A stretch of 64,000 nucleotides of DNA, from NCBI RefSeq assembly GCF_014905175.1, contig NC_057792.1, positions 18,296,963-18,360,962 of the forward strand, given 5' to 3'. Below are positions 13,899-24,901 of this stretch, piece after piece. This DNA comes from Aphidius gifuensis (lineage: Eukaryota; Arthropoda; Insecta; Hymenoptera; Braconidae). The notes beneath the pieces were generated by a model that was given only the letters and a program-made list of their open reading frames with translations, had not been told where the DNA came from and ran no database searches. A program made the translations under genes and the position numbers. Each line of letters starts with the position of its first letter. The stretch's first letter is position 1.

Positions 13899-14516
13899 CA
13901 ACTCCAAAATTAATAAAAATCAAAGCAAGTCAAAAAAATCATTGAAATAATTTGTCAAATTAAATAAATCTTTTGCATGATTTTGTCATCCCTTAAAAAA
14001 AGCTCATTTTAAATTTTAACAAATATATTTTTAAATAAATAAATAATAAAAAATAATTATCTACGAGATTATTGTTTTTTCTTTTTTTGAAAAAATTGTA
14101 TTTAGTTATTTAACATGATTCACATGACTCACACAAAATCACTGTATAAGTCATGAAAAATTATATTTAAAATTTCATGAAATTATGTGCGAGTATAATG
14201 TGAGTCGTTAATAGTCATTGGAAATCATTGAAAATCAAAAGTCAGCTTGTCATTAAATTGGTCACTGATTAGCCTCTCGTTTGTCAAACTTTTTTCTTTT
14301 TTTTTTTTATATATAAATCATTGCGTGACTTGTTTTATAATATCTAAAATAAATTGTCAAAATTATTTATGCCAGTAGTTGCAGTAAATAAAAAAAAAAT
14401 AAATAAAAAAAATACAAAATCAAATCAGTAGCAATTTAATTTTTTAAATAATATATATATCTATACAGTCATTCTCGAAAGCCAAACTGTCTGTTCAAAA
14501 TCAATTTCCCTGTCTC
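13899..14516 (+). repeat. Long inverted repeat, left arm (~620 bp)
   Basis: This segment reappears in reverse complement at 18374-18974. For example, CTATACAGTCATTCTCGAAA at 14461 matches the complement of the sequence ending near 18427, and GGTCACTGATTAGCCTCTCG near 14260 matches 18638-18657. By eye the arms are nearly identical apart from roughly 30-bp insertions or deletions, such as extra sequence near 14130-14155 in this arm. No coding content is seen in the arm. Confidence 0.9.
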
Positions 14517-17500
14517 AAAAAAGACATGTGTTTTTTTTTGTCTGTGGACAAAATCAACACAACAGTGAACCATTGTAGTCAGTATAGTGACCGATGAGGC
14601 ACAGGTCCCTCAAGGGAGGTCTCAATACCTTGCTTGCTGACCGAACTCCTCCAACATGTTTTTTTTTTTTACCAAATAAATTCCGTCAAATGATTTCGGA
14701 GTAAACGACACAAGATTAAATTCATCAAATGGTAGTTTTTACATTATTTTTTAATAATTAAATTCATCATCATCTTCGGGAGAGATAAATCTACAAAACT
14801 CAAATCAACCCTCAAATTAAAACCTTTAAACACAAAAAATTATAACCGATTTAGTCTGGAAAAAAAAGATAAATAAACCCTCTAGAAATTTAGAGGAACA
14901 GAGTTCATGTCCCCTATTTTTTATTATTTTTTTTTTGGTATGTTCGCTATTCTATTTAATAGTTTTATTCTATTTTTTATTTTTCTCTCTTTTTTACTTC
15001 CCCCTTTTGACTCTGACTCACCACTTGCTGCTTCATTCATTCAACACTTGCATTTGGTTGGTTGGTTTTTTTTTTTTTTTTTGGTTACATAAAAGCCATC
15101 GTGGATTCATAGGGCAATAGTCATCTATATATTCGCAGAATACATGTGAGATTTTTCTTTAGCGTGTCAATACGTGTCTATGAATTGGTGAAACAGTTTA
15201 ATAATTGTTTTCATTTTTCAAAAAAAATTGAAAGAGCAAGCTCTCGTGTCTCGAGTTACTCTTTTGGTGACACACTGGCTGTAAACTTTACCTGGATTGG
15301 ATGACTAATCCAATGCCCACGTTTCAAATATATATAAATATATGAATAATTTTTACATACTGCTTCTGTATTCCTTTTGTAAAAAAAAACTTCCATGAAT
15401 TTTTATCGGATTTTTTCGAAATTCATTTGTTAATTTGAATATTTTTTTTTATAGAAAAAGTCAACGAGTATCCAAATCACAATTAATAATCTTTTTTTTT
15501 ATTGAACAAAAATTTTATTTTATAAAAAAAAATACTGACAAATTAATGCAGATTTTGTCTGTAATATTTGTGACAATTAAAATTACTGAAAAAACCAGGA
15601 TAATTACTGATAAAATTAGAAAAATTCAGTCAACTTTTTATAAGATAACGCATAATTAAATACGTAATAATTGTCGCTATTATTATGAGAAGCATGTCGT
15701 TAAATCATAACAAATTTGCAAATGACGATTGCAAGTAAATGACAAGATTTAAAACAAATTATATTATTGTTATTATCTACATAATTTAAATATATATATG
15801 AATAGTTGGCTAATTATTCTTCGTAAAATGTTTTCAACTTAAACACGTACGAAATAATAATTTTCATACCAAGCATATTCTTGCAACATCAAACAAATTG
15901 CAGTTTCAATGATGTCATGTTTTTCTTTTCTCAACAATGTAACAATTTTTTTTTTTATGATTAAATTTATTTAAAGTTTTTTTTTCTTTTTTTTTTTCCA
16001 TGTTCAAAGTTAATGCATACTATGCAAAAAAAAAATAACATATGTATACAAACGATAACAAACAGTGATTATTTTTTGCTGACAATTCATATATTATTTT
16101 TGCTACTTTAAAAATAAATAATTTTGATAAGTTTGTTATTGTTTGTCAATGATTAAAAATATGTTTTTATGAACTGATTAATTTTTATTATATTATGCAG
16201 AGTAACTGTAATTATACTTAACAATTAGATGAAAAAAAATTAAAATTTATTAATTTTTAAAACGTTAAAATTCAAAATTAACAAAAAAAAAAAAGTTTAG
16301 TAATTTTAAATATTAATTTTCTTTATTAAAATTTAAACATGGTTTTTTGTATTTACTGAATTAAAAAAAAAATTTGAACAATATAAATAAATCTTTCAAA
16401 ATAAAATTCAATTAATTTTTTTAAAAATAAAATTAATTTAATGATTAATATTGTTTTTTAAATTTAAGAAAAAAATTTTTACATTTATTTTTTTGGCAAT
16501 GTTGATTAATTGTTGTTTAAACATTTCAAGATGTTAAAAATTAATTATTTTTTTTAATTGCGTATAATAATAATGTAGATATATAAAACTATATTAAAAA
16601 ATTTGAAATAAAAAATAAAATAGACCACAGTTGTTGCTGCAGGTAACAACAATATATAAAAATATTTAAAAATAAAATCCAATTTTTATTATAATAATAC
16701 CTACATGTTAATTGATCCTTATTCCAAATATAAATAAATATTTTTGTTATATTTAAATAACAAAATTATCGACTATGTCACTTTAAAAATTTAAAGACCA
16801 AACACTGAACTCTCGTATTCCAATGCATTTAACAAAATGCAACCACTTTTTATTTCATATCACATTTATGATAATAAATTGCATATTCAAAATATTTATT
16901 TTTGCATTTCATACACGGATATACATATCCCTTTAAATACCCCATATTTATATTTATATATATTTTTTTTTCAGTTCCTCATAACACAAGTTTATACATC
17001 GACGACTTTAATTTTTTTAAAATTTAATTCTCAACACATATAGAATTTCTTACTGTTAAATTAATCGCACAAACTGCACAACACAACTAAAACGAATAAC
17101 AAAAAAAAAAATAAATAATAATTTTTAAAAAATAAAAAACAATAAATAAATAAATAAAAAATAAACAAATTCAAGAAAAGAGTTTACGAGTCGCGTCAAT
17201 TGTTTTGTGTTTAGACTACGGTGTACCAAAAAAATTAAAAAAAAAAATAATAATTTCTGTATATATATTTTTGTTTATTCTTTCTCTCCACATTTAGCTC
17301 TTATACAAAATATACATCATCATTATTGTATATTAAAATTTAACATTGCGACGGCAAGTCAAACCATCAGGGTCAAAATATTATTTTTTTTTTTTCATAA
17401 AAAACAATACATAATAAAATTTATATTAAAATAAAACAATAATAAGGAAATATATATAAATATTAAATAATAATTAAACCTTTCAAAATACCGGATATTT

Positions 17501-18373
17501 TTGAATTTATAAAATTATTTAAATAAACTTTATGCACATGTGCAATATGCATTTAAAAATACTCGATATATTTTTGAAAAGAAATTTCAATTTTATTCTT
17601 TTTTTGTTTAAACAAATAATAATTATTATATAATAAATTGAGATACATATATAAATCAATGAGTTTATTTTTAATTATATGAAAAAAATTTTTAAAAATA
17701 ATTATAGATATACCTGGGGAAAGAGTTATATGAAAAGCCGGCTGAATAAACATGGTGTTTCTACAAATGATGCGACAATAATAAATAAAAGATTGTTTTA
17801 TTGTTGTTGTTGTTATTATTATTATTATTTAAAAATACTAACAGCTGAAAGAGCGCAATAATATATAGAAAGTGGGCATGTATTTTGTGTTATATAAGAT
17901 GTATAACTTGAATCGGAAGGAAGGATCACGTTTCGTGTCTAAATGTCTAAAGGTCTGATCACTTTTGCCTAGTACAAATGACTTTAGGAAATGACACGCC
18001 TATTTGCGGCTGCTGTATGGAAATTAGATATATATATATGTATTTATATGTAAGTATATAAAATGTATATGAAGAGAGCTGGAAATGCAAGAAATTATTT
18101 GAGTGTATATATATAGGTGAGATGTGTAGGGTTTCAATGTTTATCTTTCTTTTTTTCAATGTTTTTATATTGCGTCGCTTGCTTGCATCTAGAAGTTACT
18201 TATGTTACTGATATATTTAGGTTTATTTTAATATATACAGAAGATTATAATAAGTCAAGAGGGTAATGTACTCATTGACCGATTGAATAACGAGCTGACT
18301 ATTCCGACTTTTAGTGTTTGTAATTTGTTAGAACGACTTGTAATGACTCAAAGAGTTTCATGGGGTTTTGAGG
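14517..18373. other. Spacer between inverted arms, no gene recognised
   Basis: About 3.9 kb of AT-rich DNA lies between the two arms. No transposase, polymerase or other recognisable coding sequence is visible; the short open frames are low-complexity (Phe, Tyr, Ile, Lys). TACGTG or its complement occurs at 15171-15176 and 15844-15849, and CACGT at 17927-17931. As this is in the upstream region of sim, it could be regulatory DNA or the inside of a non-autonomous mobile element. Confidence 0.5.
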
Positions 18374-18974
18374 GAGACAGGGAAATTGATTTTGAACAGA
18401 CAGTTTGGCTTTCGAGAATGACTGTATAGATATATATATTATTTAAAAAATTAAATTGCTACTGATTTGATTTTGTATTTTTTTTATTTATTTTTTTTTA
18501 TTTACTGCAACTACTGGCATAAATAATTTTGACAATTTATTTTAGATATTATAAAACAAGTCATGCAATGATTTATATTTATTTATTTATTTTTTATTTA
18601 TATATAAAAAAAAAAAAAGAAAAAAGTTTGACAAACGAGAGGCTAATCAGTGACCAATTTAATGACAAGCTGACTTTTGATTTTCAATGATTTCCAATGA
18701 CTATTATAACGACTCACATTATACTTGCACATATAATATTCATGAAATTTTAAATATTATTTTTCATTTGAATCATGTTAAATAACTAAATACAATTTTT
18801 TCAAAAAAAGAAAAAACAATAATCTCGTAGATAATTATTTTTTATTATTTATTTATTTAAAAATATATTTGTTAAAATTTAAAATGAGCTTTTTTAAAAA
18901 GCTCATAAATTATTTCAATGATTTTTTTGACTCACTCTGATTTTTCCTGCTTGTTCATAATTTTATTGGAGTTG
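18374..18974 (-). repeat. Long inverted repeat, right arm (~600 bp)
   Basis: This is the reverse complement of 13899-14516. Identity begins abruptly at GAGACAGGGAAATTGATTTT (18374) and decays at about 18925-18974, where only interrupted similarity (GAGTTG, the complement of CAACTC at 13899) remains. No target-site duplication is evident in the bases just outside the two outer ends. The arm carries about 25 bp of TTTATTTA-type sequence near 18580-18600 that is missing from the left copy. Confidence 0.9.
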
Positions 18975-21518
18975 CGTATCTCTCCAAAAGATATATTATT
19001 CACCATTATGAAATAAATATATTTAAAAAGCTCTCACCTTATCAACATCACTCGATAGAAATACTCAAGACAATCATCATAATTAGATATTCATCTTCTT
19101 CATTGTCCAATGATTTACGATGATCATACAATTTTTTGATATAATTCCTACAAATCATGGCTGACTGTATACACGCTGATTAACTTTTCATAATATAATT
19201 AATCAATTTTACATTAAAACAAAGCAAATTATATTAAACACCATCATACTTTCTTTTGTTAAAAATATATATCAAATTTAAAAGTCCAACAACACTCAAA
19301 CCATTTCATCGATGAAAAGAATTTAAAAAAAAATGCAGACTTTTCATCCAAGACTATTTACAATTGACGTAAATGTATATTATTTGGTGACACAAAACTT
19401 GCAAAGAGTACTCGCTAGACTGCCCACTGTGCACGGACTTATCATCATCGTTGTCGAGTTGTTAAATATATATATAAATTCACATAAAATATGTATATAT
19501 TGTAACAACCACCGACCCTCTTTATATATATATCATAAGAATATTATATATTCTGAATCAAAACCAACACATGGCAACAAGGTAGCTAGTTAAAATTTGC
19601 AAGTAAAAAAGTGAGACAAAGAGATAATTGCATTGACAATAAGTGTTAACGCCTATGATTTTCATTGGTTGAATTACTGCGCAAAACGAATCGGAATAAA
19701 GCACATACAAAATATCCACCAGAAATATTATAGACACGCCCATTTACAATATGTATCCATGATGCTGTTGGACGTTCAATTCAACCACTTGAACGCCCAT
19801 CCTTTTTTATCTCCCTAATATCTCAAGATCATGTCATTTCATCACTCAAAAATATATACAGCATCCACAGCAGCTGAGGTCCATCTATAACTCTTTCCTC
19901 GTTATCCTTAAAATAATTTTCAAAATAAATTACATACACCGCAATAGTGTTAATAATCATCTAACATTTTAAAATCATTTTTCATTTTTTTTTTGCAAAG
20001 AATGCTGGGAATTTTAGAAAAAAAAAGATCTAAAATTTATACAAGTTTTTCTAAAATGTATTTGACTGATTAGTGATTCCTTTAGCTGGTCCCTTCCTGT
20101 CTGGTCTTACTGGGTCTTGTCTCAGGACCTCTGGGAAATTCTTCTAAATATTTCTTGACCAGGTCTCTTGTCGGTCTTACGTTTAAAATAAAAAATTCTC
20201 TACTCCATAAAGTGAAAAAAAAAAAAAACTGAAAGTCACAACAAACCTTGCACAGCGGTGCACTGCTGCAAATACAGGTGGAACAAATCTTGCACTACCT
20301 GCTGATTTTACGACACTGGAAAATCATTTCCAGATGTGCGGCTTTCCGCGGTCATAGTTTATAGTTTTGCCGAAATTCCAAAACTACCTAAATGCCCAAA
20401 AAAAAAAAAAACAAGTTTTGAGTATTTTTTTTTTTTCTATCCATATATGTACTGTTCTCACGTTTTAAATGTCTATTTTTCTTGAAGGATCTAGTAAAAA
20501 AAAAGAAAAAAAAAATGTATATATAAAACATTTTGAGTGAGGTATATATATATTTTTTTTCTTTGCAAGATCCTTCACCATTTGTGTATGTACCTGAATA
20601 TAATGAACCCTAATTTCACACTTTTACAAAGTTCATAATAACATGTTATTTTTGGACTTTTTTTAAAAATCCACAGCAATCGCCACAAATCCGTAGGGTA
20701 TTGCGTATTATTCTGTAATTATTCCGCATTGTGTCGCCTTTTTCTGGCTCCATTAAAATTTTGAAATTCAAAACAAAAAATAATAGTGTTAACTGATGAT
20801 TTGATAATTGATTCGAAAATAAACTTATTTATTGATTATTTTGAAGACATGGAAATGTTTTTCTATAGGTTTTTCATAGATAAAAAAATTTTTAATACAA
20901 TTCCCCAAATTTTGCCCAATCTAAATTTCCGTCATATTTCCAATGTTTTTGACCCAAGTTTGTATATTAAACCAGAAAAAAATTAATTTTTCCTAGATGT
21001 CACTGAAATATCTAGTGAACTTTACAAAATAATAAAAAAAATTTTCAAAATTTTATTCTTTTAATTTTTCTCCCGAGAAAATGCATAAGCAATTTTTTTT
21101 TTTAAATTGCACTATTTTAATGACAAAATTCGTATAATTAGGGCTAATATTTCTAATAAAATTCGAATAATTAAAACTAATATTTCTAATAAAATTCTTT
21201 ATATATTTTTACCAATTATTTAGTATTACTAATTACTATTAAAAATTCTGCTACTGTATTTTACATGGATAAAGATTAAATACATTATAAATAATTATAA
21301 TATAATTAAACGTTAAAAATTACCGTAATCTTTCAATATAATATCGAAAAGCAAAAATACCTGTAGGTATGTTTACACTTTACATTCTACATACGCAAAC
21401 AAATAACAACACACACAACCTTGAACATAACAGTAGTGTCGTTTTTGTTTTTCACATAAACAACAATGATCAACTGATCAACAATATAAACAAACAAAAA
21501 ATATAATAATTGTTAATA
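18975..21518. other. Intergenic region upstream of CWF19L1
   Basis: No gene can be supported. A 33-bp imperfect tandem duplication occupies 21125-21157 and 21158-21190. The stretch 20060-20360 is less AT-rich and contains repeated GGTCTT words and a short palindrome (CTGGAAA...TTTCCAG near 20320). The last few hundred bases should hold the CWF19L1 promoter. Confidence 0.45.
21125..21190 (+). repeat. 33-bp tandem duplication
   Basis: Two adjacent 33-base units share ATAATT and CTAATATTTCTAAT blocks and differ at four positions in the middle. A third unit begins (AAAATTC) and stops. No function is implied. Confidence 0.8.
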
Positions 21519-23271
21519 ATGGCTGAAAAACAAAAAATATTAATTAGTGGTGATGCTGAGGGAAGATTTAATCTTCTATTTTCAAAAGTCACCACAATTA
21601 ATAAAAAAAATGGACCATTTGATTTTTTACTTTGTGTTGGTAATTTTTTTGGAGTAAATAATTCTGAATTATTGCCATATAAAAATGGAACAAAAAAAAT
21701 ACCAGTACCAACATTTATAATTGGACCAAATAGAGATTCTGATATTGAATCTTATCCAGAAGAAGATGGTTGTGAAATTTGTCAAAATTTAACATATCTT
21801 GGTAAACGTGGTCTTTATAATGCTGAGTCTGGTTTAAAATTGGCATATTTAAGTGGATTGGAAAAAGATGATAAATCAAATCAATCAAGCACAACAACAA
21901 TAACAGAAAATGATGTTATATCAGTAAGAAATTCTTGTTTAAAAGGTCAACCATGTTTTAGAGGTATTGATATTCTCATGACATCACAATGGCCACTTGA
22001 TATAACAAAATTTGATGGCAGCAATAGAGTTCCTGATAATATATCAAATGGTTCAAAATTAATTGCTTGGCTTGCAGCTCAAACAAAGCCTAGATATCAT
22101 GTTTGTGCATTGGAAGGAATTCATTATGAACGTCCACCATACAGGTAACAACATCAACATCATCATCATCAAAAATTTAGTTATTAATTAAATGTATTTA
22201 TTATGTTGTAGAAATCAAAGTTCAAATGATGACAATATTGAAATTGCAACGAGATTTGTAGCATTAGCTAGAGTTGGAAATAAAGAAAAACACAAATGGT
22301 TGTATGCTTTGAATTTAACACCAGTTGATCGTACACGTCTTACTGAATTGGCAATTAAAACAACTGATGAAACATCAAGTCCATATCCAGCTTCTACTCT
22401 AGCTTCTCATCCATCAGCAACAACAACAACAACAAATAAAAAAGATGATGTACAATTTTTTTATGACATGGAAACACAAGATGATAAAAAAAAAAGATAC
22501 AATAATCAAACTGGTAATGATAATAAAAAAAGAAAAGTTGATTTTGATCAGGGTAAATGTTGGTTTTGTTTATCAAGTCCAAAAGTATCAAAACATCTTG
22601 TTATATCTGTTGGTAATGAATCATATTTAGCACTAGCTAAAGGTGGTCTTGTTGATGATCATTTTTTAATATTACCAATAAGTCATCATCAAAGTTTTTC
22701 AATTGTACCAGAAAGTATTCTCAATGAAATGGAACTTTATAAAAAATCAATAAAACGTTATTTTTCTGGTACAAATAGAGTGCCAGTATTTTTTGAAAGA
22801 AATTTTAAAAGTTCACATTGTCAATTACAAGCTGTTCCAGTACCAAAAAATTCAATTCCAATAATCAAAGAAATGTTTCAAGTAAATATATAAATTTTAT
22901 TATTTATATTCATTAATATTATTGTTGTTAATAAAAAAGCTAATAATATTTTTTTTATATTTTTAAAACAGGAAATGGCACAAGAAAATAATATTGAACT
23001 AAATGATTTACCAAGACATTCACAGTTGCAACAAATAGCACCACCTGGTACAACATATTTTTACGTTGAATTACCAGACGGTGATAAATTATATTGTCGA
23101 ATTAAAAAAGATTTTCCACTTCAATTTGGCAGAGAGGTATTAGCAAGTGATCCAATATTAAATTTAAATGAAAGAATTGATTGGAAAGATTGTCAAATAA
23201 GTGAACAAGAAGAAACTAAATTAGCTCAAAATATTAAAATTAAATTTAAGCCATATGATATTGAAACATAA
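21519..23271 (+). CDS. CWF19L1: CWF19-like protein 1 (CwfJ family, 531 aa)
   Basis: Exons are 21519-22144, 22212-22881 and 22972-23271, giving 531 residues, close to the vertebrate protein of about 540. The N-terminal ~205 residues form the CwfJ metallophosphoesterase-like domain (ILISGDAEGRFN, FDFLLCVGNFFG, FIIGPNRDS, LAYLSGLE, GIDILMTSQWP). The C-terminal half is the CwfJ C-terminal pair with HIT-like character: CWFCLSSP at about residue 325, HFLILPISHHQS at about 360, then PPGTTYFYVELPDG and QFGREVL. A Lys/Arg-rich linker near residue 315 (DNKKRKVDF) could act as a nuclear signal. Family members associate with late spliceosomes and lariat debranching. The start is the ATG at 21519, with A at -3. 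The TAA stop directly abuts the complement of the APIP stop codon. Confidence 0.93.
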
Positions 23272-24189
23272 TCATTGTAAATTTTCTTTTTGATGCTTCA
23301 ACTCATATTCTTCAGGTTTTAAATTTGGTTCAATACCACATTTTTTCATCTGTACAGCAATATCAAAAAGATAATCATAACACTCGGTCCTGTAAAGAAT
23401 AAAAAAATTAATTAATTTCGTTAAATTGTTTATTGTTATTTGTGTTAGATTATGACATACATTGTTTTAGCCTGTTGCCAATTATCACCCCAGACATAAA
23501 CACCATGTCTTCTTACTAAAATTGCACAAGTTTGTGGATATTTTTTAATAACATCAGCCATTCTATCTTTTAAATCTTCTTCAAATGGTGTATTTTCAAT
23601 AATTGGAACAATTAATTCTTCATCAAATCTGTATGATCTATTTAACTGCTGATTTCTTATTCCTTTTATCATTTCTAAATGTGTTACTTTAAATTCATTA
23701 CCTGGCCATAGTAATGTAACCATAACAGCAAATTTCGAATGAGTATGTATAACAGCACCAGCATTTCTAGCATTATATGCACACATAAATAATGGTGTAC
23801 ATTGTGATTTTTTAAATTTTTTATCTGGTGGTGGTGATGATATATCATTGCCATCAATATCTTGTACAAACATATCTTCTGGTTTAATTCTTTCTTTTTG
23901 TACACCTGATGGTGCTATATAAATTTCATCACTGTAATAAATATATTATTATTATTTAACGTTAACAATTATATTATTTTTTTTTAATTTTATCAACCCA
24001 TGTTTTATTGATATTCCACCACCAGTACCAGTCACCCATCCAAGATGATAAAATTGACGACAAAGCTCGGGAATTAAATTACGTGGATGTTCCTAAAATA
24101 AATAAAAATAATTAATTATTATTTAAATAATAATTAATAACAATATAAAATATTTTTACCATTGAATATTTATCATCATAAAAATTCAT
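23272..24189 (-). CDS. APIP: Methylthioribulose-1-phosphate dehydratase (237 aa)
   Basis: Exons in transcript order are 24189-24160, 24092-23998, 23931-23461 and 23389-23272. The 237-residue product fits the usual ~240 residues. It is a class II aldolase/adducin fold enzyme that dehydrates 5-methylthioribulose-1-phosphate in the methionine salvage pathway in the cytosol. Family landmarks are present: GWVTGTGGGISIKHGDEIYI (substrate phosphate loop), the zinc ligands in HTHSKFAV, HLEMIKGI, and RRHGVYVWGDNW carrying the third zinc histidine. The C-terminal DYLFDIAVQMKKCGIEP also fits. The first coding exon is only 30 bases. Its start lies 712 bases from the start of ORP9 on the other strand, so the two may share a promoter region. 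Confidence 0.95.
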
Positions 24190-24901
24190 TTCAAGTATTT
24201 TTTAAAATTAATTTTACTTGGTTTTTGATAACAGTGTTCTTCTTGTTTTAACCACAAGATAAATATTAAATTATTAATTATAAACAATTATAAACAATTG
24301 TAAATAATGATAAAAAATATGGCAGCAATAAACACACACTACTTGTTGATGTAGATGGCGTTTTTTAATGTTGTTTTTTGTGTTGTTGGTGTAACCTTAC
24401 ATGCTGATTGTCATTAACATTTATCAGTCGTTATTTCAATACACATATACAAATTTTTTTATTATTTTTTTTTTCCTCATAAAAATATATTATTTATCTA
24501 CTCTGTGTGTTTATAAGGTTTTTTTTTTTTATTTTTGTTTGTCTGTGTGTCTCAGCCCATTTTTTTTTTATCATTTTAATCATTTCATCATCAACAACAT
24601 CATCACCTAATTTGACAACCATTATTACCCCAATTTTTGCATATATTTATCAACAATAATAAATAAACAAACAAATAATTAAATAACAATATAATCAGTG
24701 CAAAAAATTAATACAAACAATAAAAAAATAAACTAAAAAAAAAAATACACTTTGGAGTAATTTGATTAGTTGTTTTTCTTTTTTTTAAATTTATTATTAT
24801 ATTGATAACTGACGTTTATAGCTTAGTATATTTTTTAATATATATTTTCAAGTGTTAAAACAATAAATAATAATCTTAATAATAATAATAAATCATCATC
24901 A
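24190..24901. other. Divergent promoter region, APIP and ORP9
   Basis: About 710 bases separate the two start codons. The sequence is AT-rich with pyrimidine-rich tracts (around 24455-24570). No additional gene is visible. By arrangement it is a candidate shared or bidirectional promoter, but no core element stands out clearly. Confidence 0.4.

Noticed and set aside
13246..17931. Five ACGTG (Single-minded:Tango type) sites upstream of sim as an autoregulatory cluster
   Set aside because: At this base composition roughly four such 5-mers on both strands are expected in this length, so there is no enrichment. Only positions 15171 and 15844 have the TACGTG form.
13899..18974. Polinton/Maverick or other autonomous DNA transposon
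   Set aside because: Total length is only about 5 kb, no polymerase, integrase or transposase frame is visible, and no target-site duplication was found at the apparent ends.
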